From: Cyclobacteriaceae bacterium | Lineage (GTDB): Bacteria; Bacteroidota; Bacteroidia; Cytophagales; Cyclobacteriaceae | NCBI GenBank assembly: GCA_019638275.1 | Contig: JAHBUC010000001.1 | Coordinates: 558,001 to 622,000 of the forward strand | Direction of reading: 5' to 3' | Length of the DNA: 64,000 nucleotides | Part shown: positions 54,901-62,995 of the stretch, one piece after another | Layout of the letters: each line of letters opens with the position of its first letter | How positions within the stretch are numbered: the stretch's first letter is position 1 | Position numbers and translations under genes: made by a program | The notes under the pieces: generated by a model | Databases searched by the model: none | Told to the model about the DNA's origin: nothing | The model's input: the letters and a program-made list of their open reading frames with translations, nothing else

Positions 54901-55682
54901 TACTCACCTTCAAAGGCCACAAAGGGCTTATAGAGTAGAGGGGAATGGTAAGGGTCTTCAAGATTCGGCTCGCCTGGTTTGGTAACAAATCGTTCAAGCA
55001 TTGATGGGTTGATGTTACCTGCTTTACAGATTCCTAAAATCGTATCTCTGTCAAAGCTAAGATGTAGGAGCTTTTCAGGTAGTTCCAGAGGTTGTTCAAG
55101 GTTTTCAACGAATACGTTTCTTTCCAAGTGAGCTTGCCTGAATAGGATTTCTCCTGTCATTAATACGAGTGAGACTCCTTGATAAATTTCATCTTTAAAT
55201 TCTTTCGAGAAGTTATTTCGGGTTGTGTAAATGACTTCTGTCAGATACTTAAAAATATCCACAGCATATGAATTTATTCCAGGCATAACAATATAGTTGC
55301 CGCCATGAAATAGTATGTTTTCGGTAAACAGATCTTCAGGCAGGTCCTCATGGTGATGACTGGGGAATTCGTTGGAAATAATAGAACGGAGCTTTGTATA
55401 ATCTCCTGGTTTACCTGTTGAAAGGCTTTGTACAGCCTCAGCAGCAATTAATTCAATGCGGATATTTTTACCGTAGTTTTTCGGAATTAGTTGTAATGCT
55501 GTAACTAAATCCAAGACATGACCTGTTTCGTGTTTCTTCAGGTATTCTGAAAATTGAGACTTTCCTTTATTTGAATAAAGGATTGGTTGTTTATAATCCT
55601 CTCCGTATATATCCAGGCAACATTTTTTGAATTTTTTACCACTTCCACAGGGGCAAGGGTCATTTCTTCCAACTTTTTTCAT
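51921..55682 (-). CDS. Giant SEC-C motif protein with C-terminal PD-(D/E)XK-like nuclease region
   Basis: A 1253-residue protein. Residues 5-22 hold a SEC-C zinc motif (G-R-N-D-P-C-P-C-G-S-G-K-K-F), as at the end of SecA and in many nucleic-acid-linked proteins. Residues ~25-1100 are unassigned and mostly helical. Near 1130-1160, G-D-C-D-I-L-A-Y-D-P and N-I-E-C-K-R-T-E have the D ... E-x-K spacing of restriction-like nucleases. No signal peptide. It is followed upstream by a DUF3800 gene 46 bp away on the same strand. Domain order and neighbours suggest a defence role, but no known system is matched. Confidence 0.82.
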   Translation of the reverse strand: MKKVGRNDPCPCGSGKKFKKCCLDIYGEDYKQPILYSNKGKSQFSEYLKKHETGHVLDLVTALQLIPKNYGKNIRIELIAAEAVQSLSTGKPGDYTKLRSIISNEFPSHHHEDLPEDLFTENILFHGGNYIVMPGINSYAVDIFKYLTEVIYTTRNNFSKEFKDEIYQGVSLVLMTGEILFRQAHLERNVFVENLEQPLELPEKLLHLSFDRDTILGICKAGNINPSMLERFVTKPGEPNLEDPYHSPLLYKPFVAFEGEYYFVLPSCEVLALNEFILNTIKKHNVREKIHQFCHKSIWGDIWEACDKMGWALTDIPIPEKSPGQSIMEGIFQFDAYMLAYVCYTFPPTLQGNQEMLDQQNDDLLAGNSLNRRMKAVITELKARKELEGYQFLTFILINSMGGFSAMAFDKPQEYEQRIWFNVFDFITLAYAGEWDRLDLWKYAKVYESTTQKAKIMATSPLDAYATFKRNGETFYLSDESRFNFLTIVPGDGADFTRKAKINADVHGVPSLVDGSLVYQSVRRCREYAPIYKPVKQRIPYEMLLESYHFPIWVQNYQAKSKTEAGYVEHLADAICFWLDRLRPALYQQVNGNIAPVLNIVLEFDQSYFDPIPLEQVDSKETLNLSLQCSYNKGILTIALPKHIRKLFIGGDNAGERALMTEILKAFNTIPGIALSDQYISENVNKFIPLGQAKMILLLDTRTDLQLDNRWLLPSLYISDAEINLLLDRLVSIINSPHPIPEKFQSVSDKKEFCNYVVLRLVQYLFEKLKEFNSESLISTLIDINERLVHDREFSKIKIAAEIHCFGNNEKELEKILIKQKKLVNTSLATRCLIEFVVFVPAKGDRKPSFDQLDELLTIMNEILNYGMLSDTLHFEMNDPEMGLLPSGRIGISKEFFDQKLQPFYRDNTVASIEAQLEVFSSQFETYTSKKKDSHTESLLDQMDEAFLKDWGIDYTNLLGICIQAAAMAENNGDSVTSMLEADLLAELKQIMTGAEDQVEAGLEKLRFEYKPDIISDQKGYLNPDYFPWKYNREFSYARRPFVVVDTENGRKYYWGMRQCVAASQYLNQLLHSGRLINGGTKINSLLGSFNEENGKHFRNSVTKWIKDNTALVVWDYEITIKPKGHFNAEKDYGDCDILAYDPTINQVYNIECKRTEAARNIHQMKKEMDAYLGRAGQKKKVTKHVNRDNWLQANLDQVKTFVGAEKSPKVKSLIITSELIPTRYLKSGELPMPIISYHELKRNGYSSLRNCQ

Positions 55683-55728
55683 GAAGATTCATCATGATTT
55701 ATGGCAAATAGCGTTTAGTTAATGCCAG

Positions 55729-56832
55729 TTACTTTCTCTTCGTTTTTTCTATTATATCTTTGTATACGTCAATATTTTTCTCGGCAGCTTGAACTAAATA
55801 GTCAAGAATATTGATTTCATCATCCGGAGTTACTGTCGGTTTATGGTCTAACGATGGCCACATCAAATTTGACTCAATATTCATCAACCTGCTTTTGTAA
55901 ATATTGTTTGCGAATTCATCTTTAGGATTTCGTTGGGTATAAATTACCTTAACTGCATATGTTACTGAACTTGTAATTATGTCAGCAAGTTGAATATGTC
56001 TTGAGTTTTCAGATTTCATGAAGGACAAAGAATTTATATTCAATGGAAACTTTATTTTTCTATCGTTAAATCCGACTTCTTGAGGAATCATATAATTAGT
56101 GTTTGAATAGAATTCAATTGCCTTAGACCAGAAAGATATTTGTTTAGAATCATCATGGATTATGTCGAATGCTTGATTGAATTGTCTTCCCCAATTGTCA
56201 CAAATTTCTATAAACAAGGGCAATGATAAATCTATCGCATATTTGTGAAGTCCTTTTAAGATAGTATCTATTTGGGCCCTGCTAGCAAGAATTAAATCTA
56301 TAATTACACTTTCTTTGTTTGTTTGTTCTTTAAGTTCTGTTGTTAATGTATAGAAATTCTTAATTGAATCTTCAGTCTGTTTGCGAGCCATCTCTTGAAA
56401 ACTCAAAAGGAGAATTTTATATAGATGTTGATTCCATACATAATTTCCAAAATGATAAATTAGGTTGGTTAATTGTAAATTGACTTTATTTCGATACAGG
56501 TCCTCTCCGGTATCATATACGACTGGCTCAATTAGCCTGTCGACAATATGTCCCACGACAGCAAATTCTTTATTGACTGTATAGTATTTAATATTTGCTG
56601 TTTGGATTGAATCATGGTTAAGAATTTCAAGGATCTGCTTTTGGTATTTATTACTTTTTTTTAAGTTTTTAAAGTGCAATTCTGTTCCTTTTGATTCGAT
56701 TCGGGAAAGTAACAGATCCACATTTTCATCAGGCATATTTAATGATGCAATGCAGTATATCGGTTGGTCTGCGTCTAATAAATTTTCTCCGCTGTTTCCT
56801 GATTCATCAAAATATACTTTCGGAAAACTCAT
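55729..56832 (-). CDS. DUF3800-family protein
   Basis: A 367-residue protein whose N-terminus V-Y-F-D-E-S-G-N-S-G-E-N matches DUF3800, a predicted RNase H-like fold with catalytic Asp/Glu (Asp9, Glu10). A second conserved stretch, S-R-H-I-Q-L-A-D-I-I-T-S (near 285), fits the family's later acidic motif. DUF3800 proteins are common in phage and defence islands. It precedes the giant SEC-C gene by 46 bp in the same direction, so they are likely one operon. A palindromic site lies ~142 bp upstream. Confidence 0.85.
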   Translation of the reverse strand: MSFPKVYFDESGNSGENLLDADQPIYCIASLNMPDENVDLLLSRIESKGTELHFKNLKKSNKYQKQILEILNHDSIQTANIKYYTVNKEFAVVGHIVDRLIEPVVYDTGEDLYRNKVNLQLTNLIYHFGNYVWNQHLYKILLLSFQEMARKQTEDSIKNFYTLTTELKEQTNKESVIIDLILASRAQIDTILKGLHKYAIDLSLPLFIEICDNWGRQFNQAFDIIHDDSKQISFWSKAIEFYSNTNYMIPQEVGFNDRKIKFPLNINSLSFMKSENSRHIQLADIITSSVTYAVKVIYTQRNPKDEFANNIYKSRLMNIESNLMWPSLDHKPTVTPDDEINILDYLVQAAEKNIDVYKDIIEKTKRK

Positions 56833-56973
56833 TTTATTTATATTTACTGATAATTACCACCAACTGAGTTTGTGAAAAGACATTTATTTCTAATGTCATC
56901 ATGGTGAATTTAACTCAATTTTTTGTTGTCAGGCTGTGAAATTGGAAATATTTAGTTTGTGCTCAGGTTTGAA

Positions 56974-56988
56974 TAGGTGTAACTCCTA
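56974..56988. promoter_or_regulatory. Palindromic site, copy 4
   Basis: TAGGTGTAACTCCTA, one mismatch to the perfect palindrome; upstream of the DUF3800-SEC-C operon. Confidence 0.6.
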
Positions 56989-57103
56989 GTATTTGGGAGG
57001 GTATAGAGGGTTTATGGAGTTTTGGCCTCAGTGTTCAGTCAAATGATTGCTGTCGGAATGGTACTTGTTTCTAAAGTTTGCCCGACATTATCTCTAAATC
57101 CAT

Positions 57104-57976
57104 TTAATATTTAAACCTTGGATTAAGTGAAGTTTGTAGCGAAGTAATGTCATGATAACTGCCATCCTTTTGTTTTCGATGAAGCATTCTATGACAATTG
57201 GAACACACTAATGCTAAATCTTCAATTTTGGTTATCCGCTCACCAGTCGCTAAATGAATTTTGTGATGACACTCAATAAAATTTTCACCTAATTGTCCAT
57301 ATGCTTCGTAAAAATCAAACTTGCAACATTCACATTTAATTCTACCATTTCCTTTTTTTAATGCAGTTTCCTTTGCGCGTTGTACTATCCCTGGGCTTCG
57401 TTTGGTAAATTCTTGTTTGATATGCTCGCGAATGCCTTTATCTCCTTCTACTTCTCCATAGAAACTGTTGGATTCTATGGGATTTAATATTTCATTAGTT
57501 AGATTCTTACAAAAATGATTTTGAAATAACTCCCAAATTATCTCTTTAGTTTCTATACCAGTTAGTTCGATGTTGTTTGATAAATTAGCTATTGGATTGG
57601 TTAAACCTCTATTTGGTTTGAAAAAATTAAAATATCCAGGGTTTGGAATTGAGTGGATAGGATTAGCTACTGCTATAAGTAATACTTCTCTGCAATATTT
57701 ATGGTCAGGGCTGTTATTATCGATATGAATTGTGTCCGATACAGGGGAAACTAAATGTGTTATATGGACTTTTTTATTATGGCGTCCATTTATTTCATTG
57801 GGTTTTTGAAATAGCACAATGATGTCTCCGACTTTTGGGGTCTTTGCACTGCCACCTTTCTTAGTTGGCCAATTTAAAAGAAAATTTGTCCCGCATTTTT
57901 TGTCAGCATAAGCCCATCCGTCTCCTTTATTTCTTTTAACATTTTTTATCCAAACAATATCGTCAGAGCTATACAT
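57104..57976 (-). CDS. HNH endonuclease with N-terminal EVE/PUA-like domain
   Basis: A 290-residue protein. Residues ~1-110 (beginning with D-I-V-W-I-K-N and including G-D-I-I-V-L-F) look like an EVE/PUA-type reader of modified bases. The HNH nuclease is at ~214-266: Cys215/Cys218 and Cys258/Cys261 as zinc pairs, E-C-H-H-K-I-H-L with His237/His238, and C-S-N-C-H-R-M-L-H. Reader-plus-HNH proteins are typical modification-dependent restriction enzymes. It is a single-gene unit on the minus strand. Confidence 0.82.
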   Translation of the reverse strand: MYSSDDIVWIKNVKRNKGDGWAYADKKCGTNFLLNWPTKKGGSAKTPKVGDIIVLFQKPNEINGRHNKKVHITHLVSPVSDTIHIDNNSPDHKYCREVLLIAVANPIHSIPNPGYFNFFKPNRGLTNPIANLSNNIELTGIETKEIIWELFQNHFCKNLTNEILNPIESNSFYGEVEGDKGIREHIKQEFTKRSPGIVQRAKETALKKGNGRIKCECCKFDFYEAYGQLGENFIECHHKIHLATGERITKIEDLALVCSNCHRMLHRKQKDGSYHDITSLQTSLNPRFKY

Positions 57977-58200
57977 TTTATTCGTTGTTATTCGTTAGCT
58001 ACTCTTTTATTTACGTATTGTCCACAACGCAAGTGCATGTGCTATTGCGAATTTTTGGAAGACTTGACAATGAAGCGAAACGGAATGCAAAGGTCAACCT
58101 GATGGGACCTGTCCCATGTGGGTGAACCAAATTTAGAAATAAAATACTACAATGCCACACTGCGCCCCACTATGGCCCATGCACATTGTTGTGCGCCACT

Positions 58201-59052
58201 TCAATTTGTACTAAATATTAACCTCTTAATTTCAGGCGAAACGTCTAGAAGCGGTTTTACTTCCTTGTTGTAATCTTGCTTTAGTTTTCCACACTTTGTT
58301 AGTATAACATCAAATATCTTTTTCATAGGAAGTTCCTTATACTTCTCTTTGTTATTAATATAGCTGACGCTAACGGAAGATATGTCGTCCAGGTAAGTAG
58401 GAATTTGCTTTAGTATGCTTTTATACTCGTCAAGCAGATCAACGAGCTTAGTTAGGTAAAGTGACATATCGCCATTGGCTGCCTTGATATAATCAACTTC
58501 AAAATCTTTAATTCTGCCTTCAAAATCTCTATTATTTTCAATAAATGTCTTTAGCTGCTTGTTCCGCATGTTTAAATCGTCATACGCCCTAACGGATAAA
58601 TCAATTTTCTCCATCTTTTTCCGAAGTTTCTTTTCATTAATTCCAAGGAGCGTACCAAGCAGTTTCGAGCAACCAATTACACCCGCGCCAATTGCTATTC
58701 CACCTATTTGGTCTGACTCATTATCTGATTGAAGAGCGCCACCAACTGCTATCAGTGTCCCTGCAACTGTTCCCCAATCTTCAATTCGGTTCCATGTATT
58801 TCTAAAAGTTGTGTCTGACCATATGTTTGTCGTCAGTTCAATTGTCTGGTCAAGATCAAGCATATCATATGTAAAGTTCAGAATCTTGACCCCCGATTTC
58901 ATGCTCGAAATAGCGGCTTTTCCTGCTTCAAATTTTTTCTCTTTTTGCTGCTTTTCGTACTCTTCCTTGGTCTTTTGAATTTTCTCAAATTCAATTAGCT
59001 TATTACTGAGTGCTTCAATTTTCTTGTCGGACTGAACTTTAAGTGTCAGCAA
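58201..59052 (-). CDS. Coiled-coil/membrane-linked protein, probably the distal part of a frameshifted gene
   Basis: A 283-residue frame whose only upstream start is a TTG at 59052; its first ATG is at residue 51. It begins with a coiled coil (K-K-I-E-A-L-S-N-K-L-I-E-F-E-K), then a Gly-rich hydrophobic segment (I-G-G-I-A-I-G-A-G-V-I-G) and a helical C-terminus. It carries no signal peptide of its own. The register continues from the 70-residue upstream frame, so both are probably one secreted or periplasmic protein broken by one missing base near 59043. Confidence 0.65.
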   Translation of the reverse strand: MLTLKVQSDKKIEALSNKLIEFEKIQKTKEEYEKQQKEKKFEAGKAAISSMKSGVKILNFTYDMLDLDQTIELTTNIWSDTTFRNTWNRIEDWGTVAGTLIAVGGALQSDNESDQIGGIAIGAGVIGCSKLLGTLLGINEKKLRKKMEKIDLSVRAYDDLNMRNKQLKTFIENNRDFEGRIKDFEVDYIKAANGDMSLYLTKLVDLLDEYKSILKQIPTYLDDISSVSVSYINNKEKYKELPMKKIFDVILTKCGKLKQDYNKEVKPLLDVSPEIKRLIFSTN

Positions 59053-59251
59053 TAATGCTTGTTAATCTGTCAATCTCAGCTTGAGATTTTTGAAGATTTT
59101 CACTCAGTGTTTTATTTAATACCGAAAGCTGAGATTGTGTGTTATCAATTATCTGCTTCAGATAGGTAGAGTCTGTCTTAGCTTGAGAGAATAGATTTTC
59201 ATGACTCAAGACAATCGTTGTTAATACGAGTAGTTTAAATAATGTTTTCAT
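59039..59251 (-). CDS. Signal-peptide-bearing N-terminal part of the same coiled-coil protein
   Basis: A 70-residue frame with a signal peptide (K-T-L-F-K-L-L-V-L-T-T-I-V-L-S) followed by a coiled coil that stops at 59039 in a run ACACTTAAAG. The next frame overlaps it by 14 bp and continues the heptad pattern. Either a sequencing or natural frameshift, or two overlapping genes. Confidence 0.6.
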   Translation of the reverse strand: MKTLFKLLVLTTIVLSHENLFSQAKTDSTYLKQIIDNTQSQLSVLNKTLSENLQKSQAEIDRLTSIIADT

Positions 59252-59380
59252 AGACTATTTATTTGGTTGAGAGGTCAATCAAAAGGGTGCATGATATCGG
59301 GATATAAACAATGGTATATTCCCCTTGTGCCATTATGCAGTTTTTTAATTCAAATTACTACTTTTTAGCGACCCGAGAAA

Positions 59381-59395
59381 TAGGAGTAACTCCTA
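59381..59395. promoter_or_regulatory. Palindromic site, copy 5 (perfect)
   Basis: TAGGAGTAACTCCTA. It lies between the minus-strand coiled-coil gene (start 130 bp away) and the plus-strand response-regulator gene (141 bp away). Confidence 0.65.
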
Positions 59396-59535
59396 GTCTA
59401 TAGGTGGTGAGCATAGGGTAACGACCAGGTAAAGACTTTACAGGTAAACATTTGCGTATTTCTTTTGTTATCTTCAAAGCTGGACATGGAAATTTTATCT
59501 AAGTAATTAAGTTCATATAGAAAGTCCCCCGATAT

Positions 59536-60174
59536 ATGAGAATGATAAATATTGCTCTTGCAGAAGATATGCCGAATGTAAGGAGATCGATTGTGCGTTA
59601 TCTGCATACTGAAAAGGATATGCGGGTGGTACTAGAGGCTAAAGATGGGTTGGAGTTGGTTGATGGAATTAGGGCGCACATAAAGCCTGATGTCATCCTA
59701 ACGGATATACGAATGCCTGTAATGGATGGTATTGAGGCAACAAGAATTATACTTGAGGATGATCCCTCTTCCAAAATTATTGCATGGACCATATTTGAAG
59801 ACGAGGAGCATGTGGTTGCCATGAGCAGACTTGGAGTAAAAAGTTTTCTTGGTAAAAATGATCTAAGTGAAGTATTTAAGGCTATTAGAATTGTGAATGA
59901 AGGAGGGGTATATCTTCCTGATAAAATTGGAAAGATTCTCAGGGAATACCTTGATAAGGAGAGCGATGCTGAAATTTGCCCTATTAGTTTGTCTAAATTA
60001 GAGGAGACCTTGGTTAAAGCAATATGTAACGGGTATAGCAGCAGCAAAATTGGCGATCTAATTGGTAAAAGTCCTCGCACCATAGAGGATTACAGGAATA
60101 GGCTTTACGAGAAGTTTCAAGTTTGTAACAAGGAACAATTTATTGTCAAAGCAACAAAGTGGAAGCTGATCTAG
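59536..60174 (+). CDS. NarL/LuxR-family response regulator
   Basis: A 212-residue protein. The receiver domain (1-125) has the acidic pair Glu10/Asp11, the phosphoacceptor Asp57 in L-T-D-I-R-M, Thr85 and Lys107. The LuxR-type HTH (~145-205) contains K-A-I-C-N-G-Y-S-S-S-K-I-G and R-T-I-E-D-Y-R-N-R-L. ATG 59542 is an alternative start. The partner kinase is not visible. Such regulators bind palindromes; copy 5 of the 15-bp palindrome lies upstream of this gene. Confidence 0.92.
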   Translation: MRMINIALAEDMPNVRRSIVRYLHTEKDMRVVLEAKDGLELVDGIRAHIKPDVILTDIRMPVMDGIEATRIILEDDPSSKIIAWTIFEDEEHVVAMSRLGVKSFLGKNDLSEVFKAIRIVNEGGVYLPDKIGKILREYLDKESDAEICPISLSKLEETLVKAICNGYSSSKIGDLIGKSPRTIEDYRNRLYEKFQVCNKEQFIVKATKWKLI

Positions 60175-60319
60175 AATACTAGTATTTAGCTATGGCCGAT
60201 CAATAAAAATTTTGAAAATACCGTAAATCTACGGTTGATTTTTTTCCACGCAACACTTTTCATTGTAAAGGATTTAGTCAATTCGTTTTTGGGGAATTTA
60301 TTTTCAAAAAAACCGAAAG

Positions 60320-60847
60320 TTGATGCTGCAATCGAAAAGAGTAACATCAGATACTGACTTGAGGTGGCATGTTGTTTACACAAAGCCAAACCAAGAAAAG
60401 AAAGTTGCGCATAATCTGAATCTTCGATATGCAAATGCTTACTTACCTGTTCGGAAGGAGATTCGATTCTGGAGTGATCGTAAGAAAAGTATTCTGACTC
60501 CACTATTTCCAGGGTATATCTTTGTACACCTGAGTACAAAAAACCGCTTTCGAATTTTTGATGTACCAGGTATTATAAAATTTGTTGGATCGAATACAAC
60601 ACCGGCGACAATATCCGATAAGGAGCTAAATACGATCAGACGACTTGAAACATGTGGGTACCCGATAACAGAAGATCAAGCTGAAATAGGAACCTTGGTT
60701 AAAGTTACAGGTGGTCCTCTATTAGGACTTACCGGGAGACTTTTATTAAGAAAGGGTAAAAAGCGTTTTATTGTTTCAATTGAATCAATTCAAAAGACAT
60801 TATGTGTTGAAGTTCCAGGTTGTTGGATTGAGCCGGTAAATGTGTAG
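60320..60847 (+). CDS. UpxY-family NusG-like transcription antiterminator
   Basis: A 175-residue NusG paralogue with an NGN domain (W-H-V-V-Y-T-K-P-N-Q-E-K-K-V near 16-29, and F-P-G-Y-I-F-V) and a KOW-type end (G-T-L-V-K-V-T-G-G-P-L-L-G-L near 129-142). UpxY proteins promote read-through of long polysaccharide operons in Bacteroidota. It precedes a run of three close plus-strand genes, which would be its target operon. Confidence 0.93.
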   Translation: MMLQSKRVTSDTDLRWHVVYTKPNQEKKVAHNLNLRYANAYLPVRKEIRFWSDRKKSILTPLFPGYIFVHLSTKNRFRIFDVPGIIKFVGSNTTPATISDKELNTIRRLETCGYPITEDQAEIGTLVKVTGGPLLGLTGRLLLRKGKKRFIVSIESIQKTLCVEVPGCWIEPVNV

Positions 60848-60986
60848 GTAGGTAATAGATTGGTAAGTATTCACTCAACTGTTTCGTTGGGACTTCTTAT
60901 AGAATTGTTTTCATACCAAACTACTTAATGTGAGTAGCAGTAGCAAAGCTATATCCATCATCAATCCGAGATCAAAAATTTGAAGG

Positions 60987-61904
60987 ATGAAAGAGAAGAA
61001 ATCAACGCATGTCTTTGTGTTGGAAGAGCACCATGAAGCCTATTTTGTTTGGCGGTACGCATTAAGAAAGGGTCTCATTCGAAAGCAAGGAAACAATCTG
61101 CTGCATATAGATGAACATTCGGATATGGGCTCGCCTACTTTGAACGTTTCCCTTCATTCGCTCAATGGAGATCTCAATAAGGTGCGTGATTTTACATATA
61201 AGGAATTGAATATCGCCTCGTTTATCGTGCCGGCCGTGTATGATAAAATTATAAGGGATGTCTATTGGATTAAGCAACGACATGACAAAGTTCGTCAAAG
61301 GGGAAACGTACTCTATGTTCGTTCTGCAGAAAATGAGGGTAAACAATTGATTACTGGAAAGCTTTCTGTTCTGGAGAATTTCGAGAAAGAAAAGAAAGAA
61401 TTACAAGAATCTATCGTCCCTTTTCAGTTTTATAAACGACATGTTGATGGGATTAGTAAAGTTTCAGACGTTTTATTGGACATTGATTTAGATTATTTCT
61501 CCTGCATTCAGGACCCGCTCAGAAATGAATTAAGAATTGAAATTACTTACGATGAATACTTAAAGTATAAACAGACACTATATCATAGAATAAAGTTTTT
61601 TGATTTTGGAAGAACGGAAGTAATCCAGCGTAAAGGGAAATATTATTACTGCCTGAATAATTATCAACATGTCTACATATCTCCGTTGAAAGTAAGTAAA
61701 GAGGAAATTATCTCACGAATTGAGACGCTATGTCAGATGCTTCAACATCGCCAAATAAAGCCACAGATTATTACCATCTGTCGATCACGATTTAGCGGGT
61801 ATACACCAAAGGACCAATGGGAATTTATTGAAACCAAGTTGCTTGAGCGACTGGGAGGTACTTATAATTTGCAGGCGGTAACACACATTTCTGATCTGAA
61901 GTGA
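60987..61904 (+). CDS. UPF0489-family protein
   Basis: A 305-residue protein with the UPF0489 motifs V-L-E-E-H-H-E-A-Y (near 11-19), H-I-D-E-H-S-D-M-G, and L-L-D-I-D-L-D-Y-F-S. The conserved His/Asp clusters suggest metal binding, perhaps a hydrolase-like fold. Function unknown. It follows the UpxY gene by 139 bp and the glycosyltransferase gene starts 17 bp after its stop. Confidence 0.88.
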   Translation: MKEKKSTHVFVLEEHHEAYFVWRYALRKGLIRKQGNNLLHIDEHSDMGSPTLNVSLHSLNGDLNKVRDFTYKELNIASFIVPAVYDKIIRDVYWIKQRHDKVRQRGNVLYVRSAENEGKQLITGKLSVLENFEKEKKELQESIVPFQFYKRHVDGISKVSDVLLDIDLDYFSCIQDPLRNELRIEITYDEYLKYKQTLYHRIKFFDFGRTEVIQRKGKYYYCLNNYQHVYISPLKVSKEEIISRIETLCQMLQHRQIKPQIITICRSRFSGYTPKDQWEFIETKLLERLGGTYNLQAVTHISDLK

Positions 61905-61921
61905 GCAAAAGGGGAGCATGA

Positions 61922-62995
61922 ATGAAATCCAAAACTCAACCGGAAATTTCTGTCTGTACTGTCTGTATGAACCGGTTACATGACCTGCGGGAAACTCTTA
62001 GCTACAATCTGAAGAGTGCAGATGAATTTTCAAGTTGTGAATTTGTTCTTTTGGATTACAATTCGCGTGATGGACTTCATAGTTGGGTAAGAGAAAATAT
62101 GCGTGAATACATTCAGTCTGGGAGACTCAACTATTATCAGTTTCAGACCAATAAACCGGATTACTTCTCTCACGCGCATTCGAAGAATATCGCTTTTAAA
62201 TTGGCAGAGGGGAATATCTTAACAAGTGTTAATGCAGACCACTTTATTGAACCTGGGTTTCTAGAATATGTTAAAGAGAAATTTTCTACTCAAGCGGATT
62301 TAGCGTTAATATCTAACATTAACACAGGTGTGCAAGACAACTTTGGACGTCTGTGCATTAAGAAGGATAATTTCTTCAAAATTGGCGGTTTTGATGAATC
62401 GTTCTCCGGATATGGATATGAAGATACAGACCTTAGCCTACGACTTAAGATGGCTGGCGTTAATATCGAGTTTCTACAGGAAGAATTATGCCATCGGTAC
62501 TTATGTCATAAAGACCAGGAGAGAATGGAGAACACCTATGACTTTCAACATCTCCATAAAATATTTATACAAAAGATTGGCCCCAATCGAAGTGAGCTGT
62601 TTTTTCTGTATAAGAGTAATGAGTTGGAATCTGGTGTAATTCATCGCTCTGAGCATGATATACCAATTTTAGAGCAACCTGAGTTCTCAAGGGGAATGTG
62701 GAGAGGCTCGGAAAGCGAAATGATATTTCAATATAACGATGGAAGTGAGAGGCAGTTTGCAGTTGATAAAGATGGAATGTATTCTTCTGAAATTAACGGC
62801 TTAATAAGCCGACTGGTTGAAGTAAAAGACGAAAAGAATTTTCAAGATCTCATTCTTAAAAAGTCATTAATTCTCAATTATCGGAGATTGATTGATCGCA
62901 AGCAAGCGGGAAAATATGTTGTCAAGAATCAGCAAAGTAACCCTACCGTTTTTTTAAAAAATTTTACATCAACAGTGTTGCTTCCGAACCAATGA
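61922..62995 (+). CDS. GT2-family glycosyltransferase
   Basis: A 357-residue cytoplasmic GT-A glycosyltransferase. The start I-S-V-C-T-V-C-M-N-R and L-D-Y-N-S-R-D-G, the metal-binding-type N-A-D-H-F, and the acceptor-side G-Y-G-Y-E-D-T-D-L-S-L-R motif are all visible. The C-terminal ~130 residues are extra and unassigned. The stop overlaps the next start (ATGA). The pairing with UPF0489 and UpxY suggests a small glycosylated product rather than a full capsule locus. Confidence 0.92.
   Translation: MKSKTQPEISVCTVCMNRLHDLRETLSYNLKSADEFSSCEFVLLDYNSRDGLHSWVRENMREYIQSGRLNYYQFQTNKPDYFSHAHSKNIAFKLAEGNILTSVNADHFIEPGFLEYVKEKFSTQADLALISNINTGVQDNFGRLCIKKDNFFKIGGFDESFSGYGYEDTDLSLRLKMAGVNIEFLQEELCHRYLCHKDQERMENTYDFQHLHKIFIQKIGPNRSELFFLYKSNELESGVIHRSEHDIPILEQPEFSRGMWRGSESEMIFQYNDGSERQFAVDKDGMYSSEINGLISRLVEVKDEKNFQDLILKKSLILNYRRLIDRKQAGKYVVKNQQSNPTVFLKNFTSTVLLPNQ

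Noticed and set aside
58021..58200. attC-like or cassette-end motif near GCACATTGTTGTGC
   Set aside because: Short inverted repeats are present, but no matching partner on the other side of the gene and no integron core site were found.
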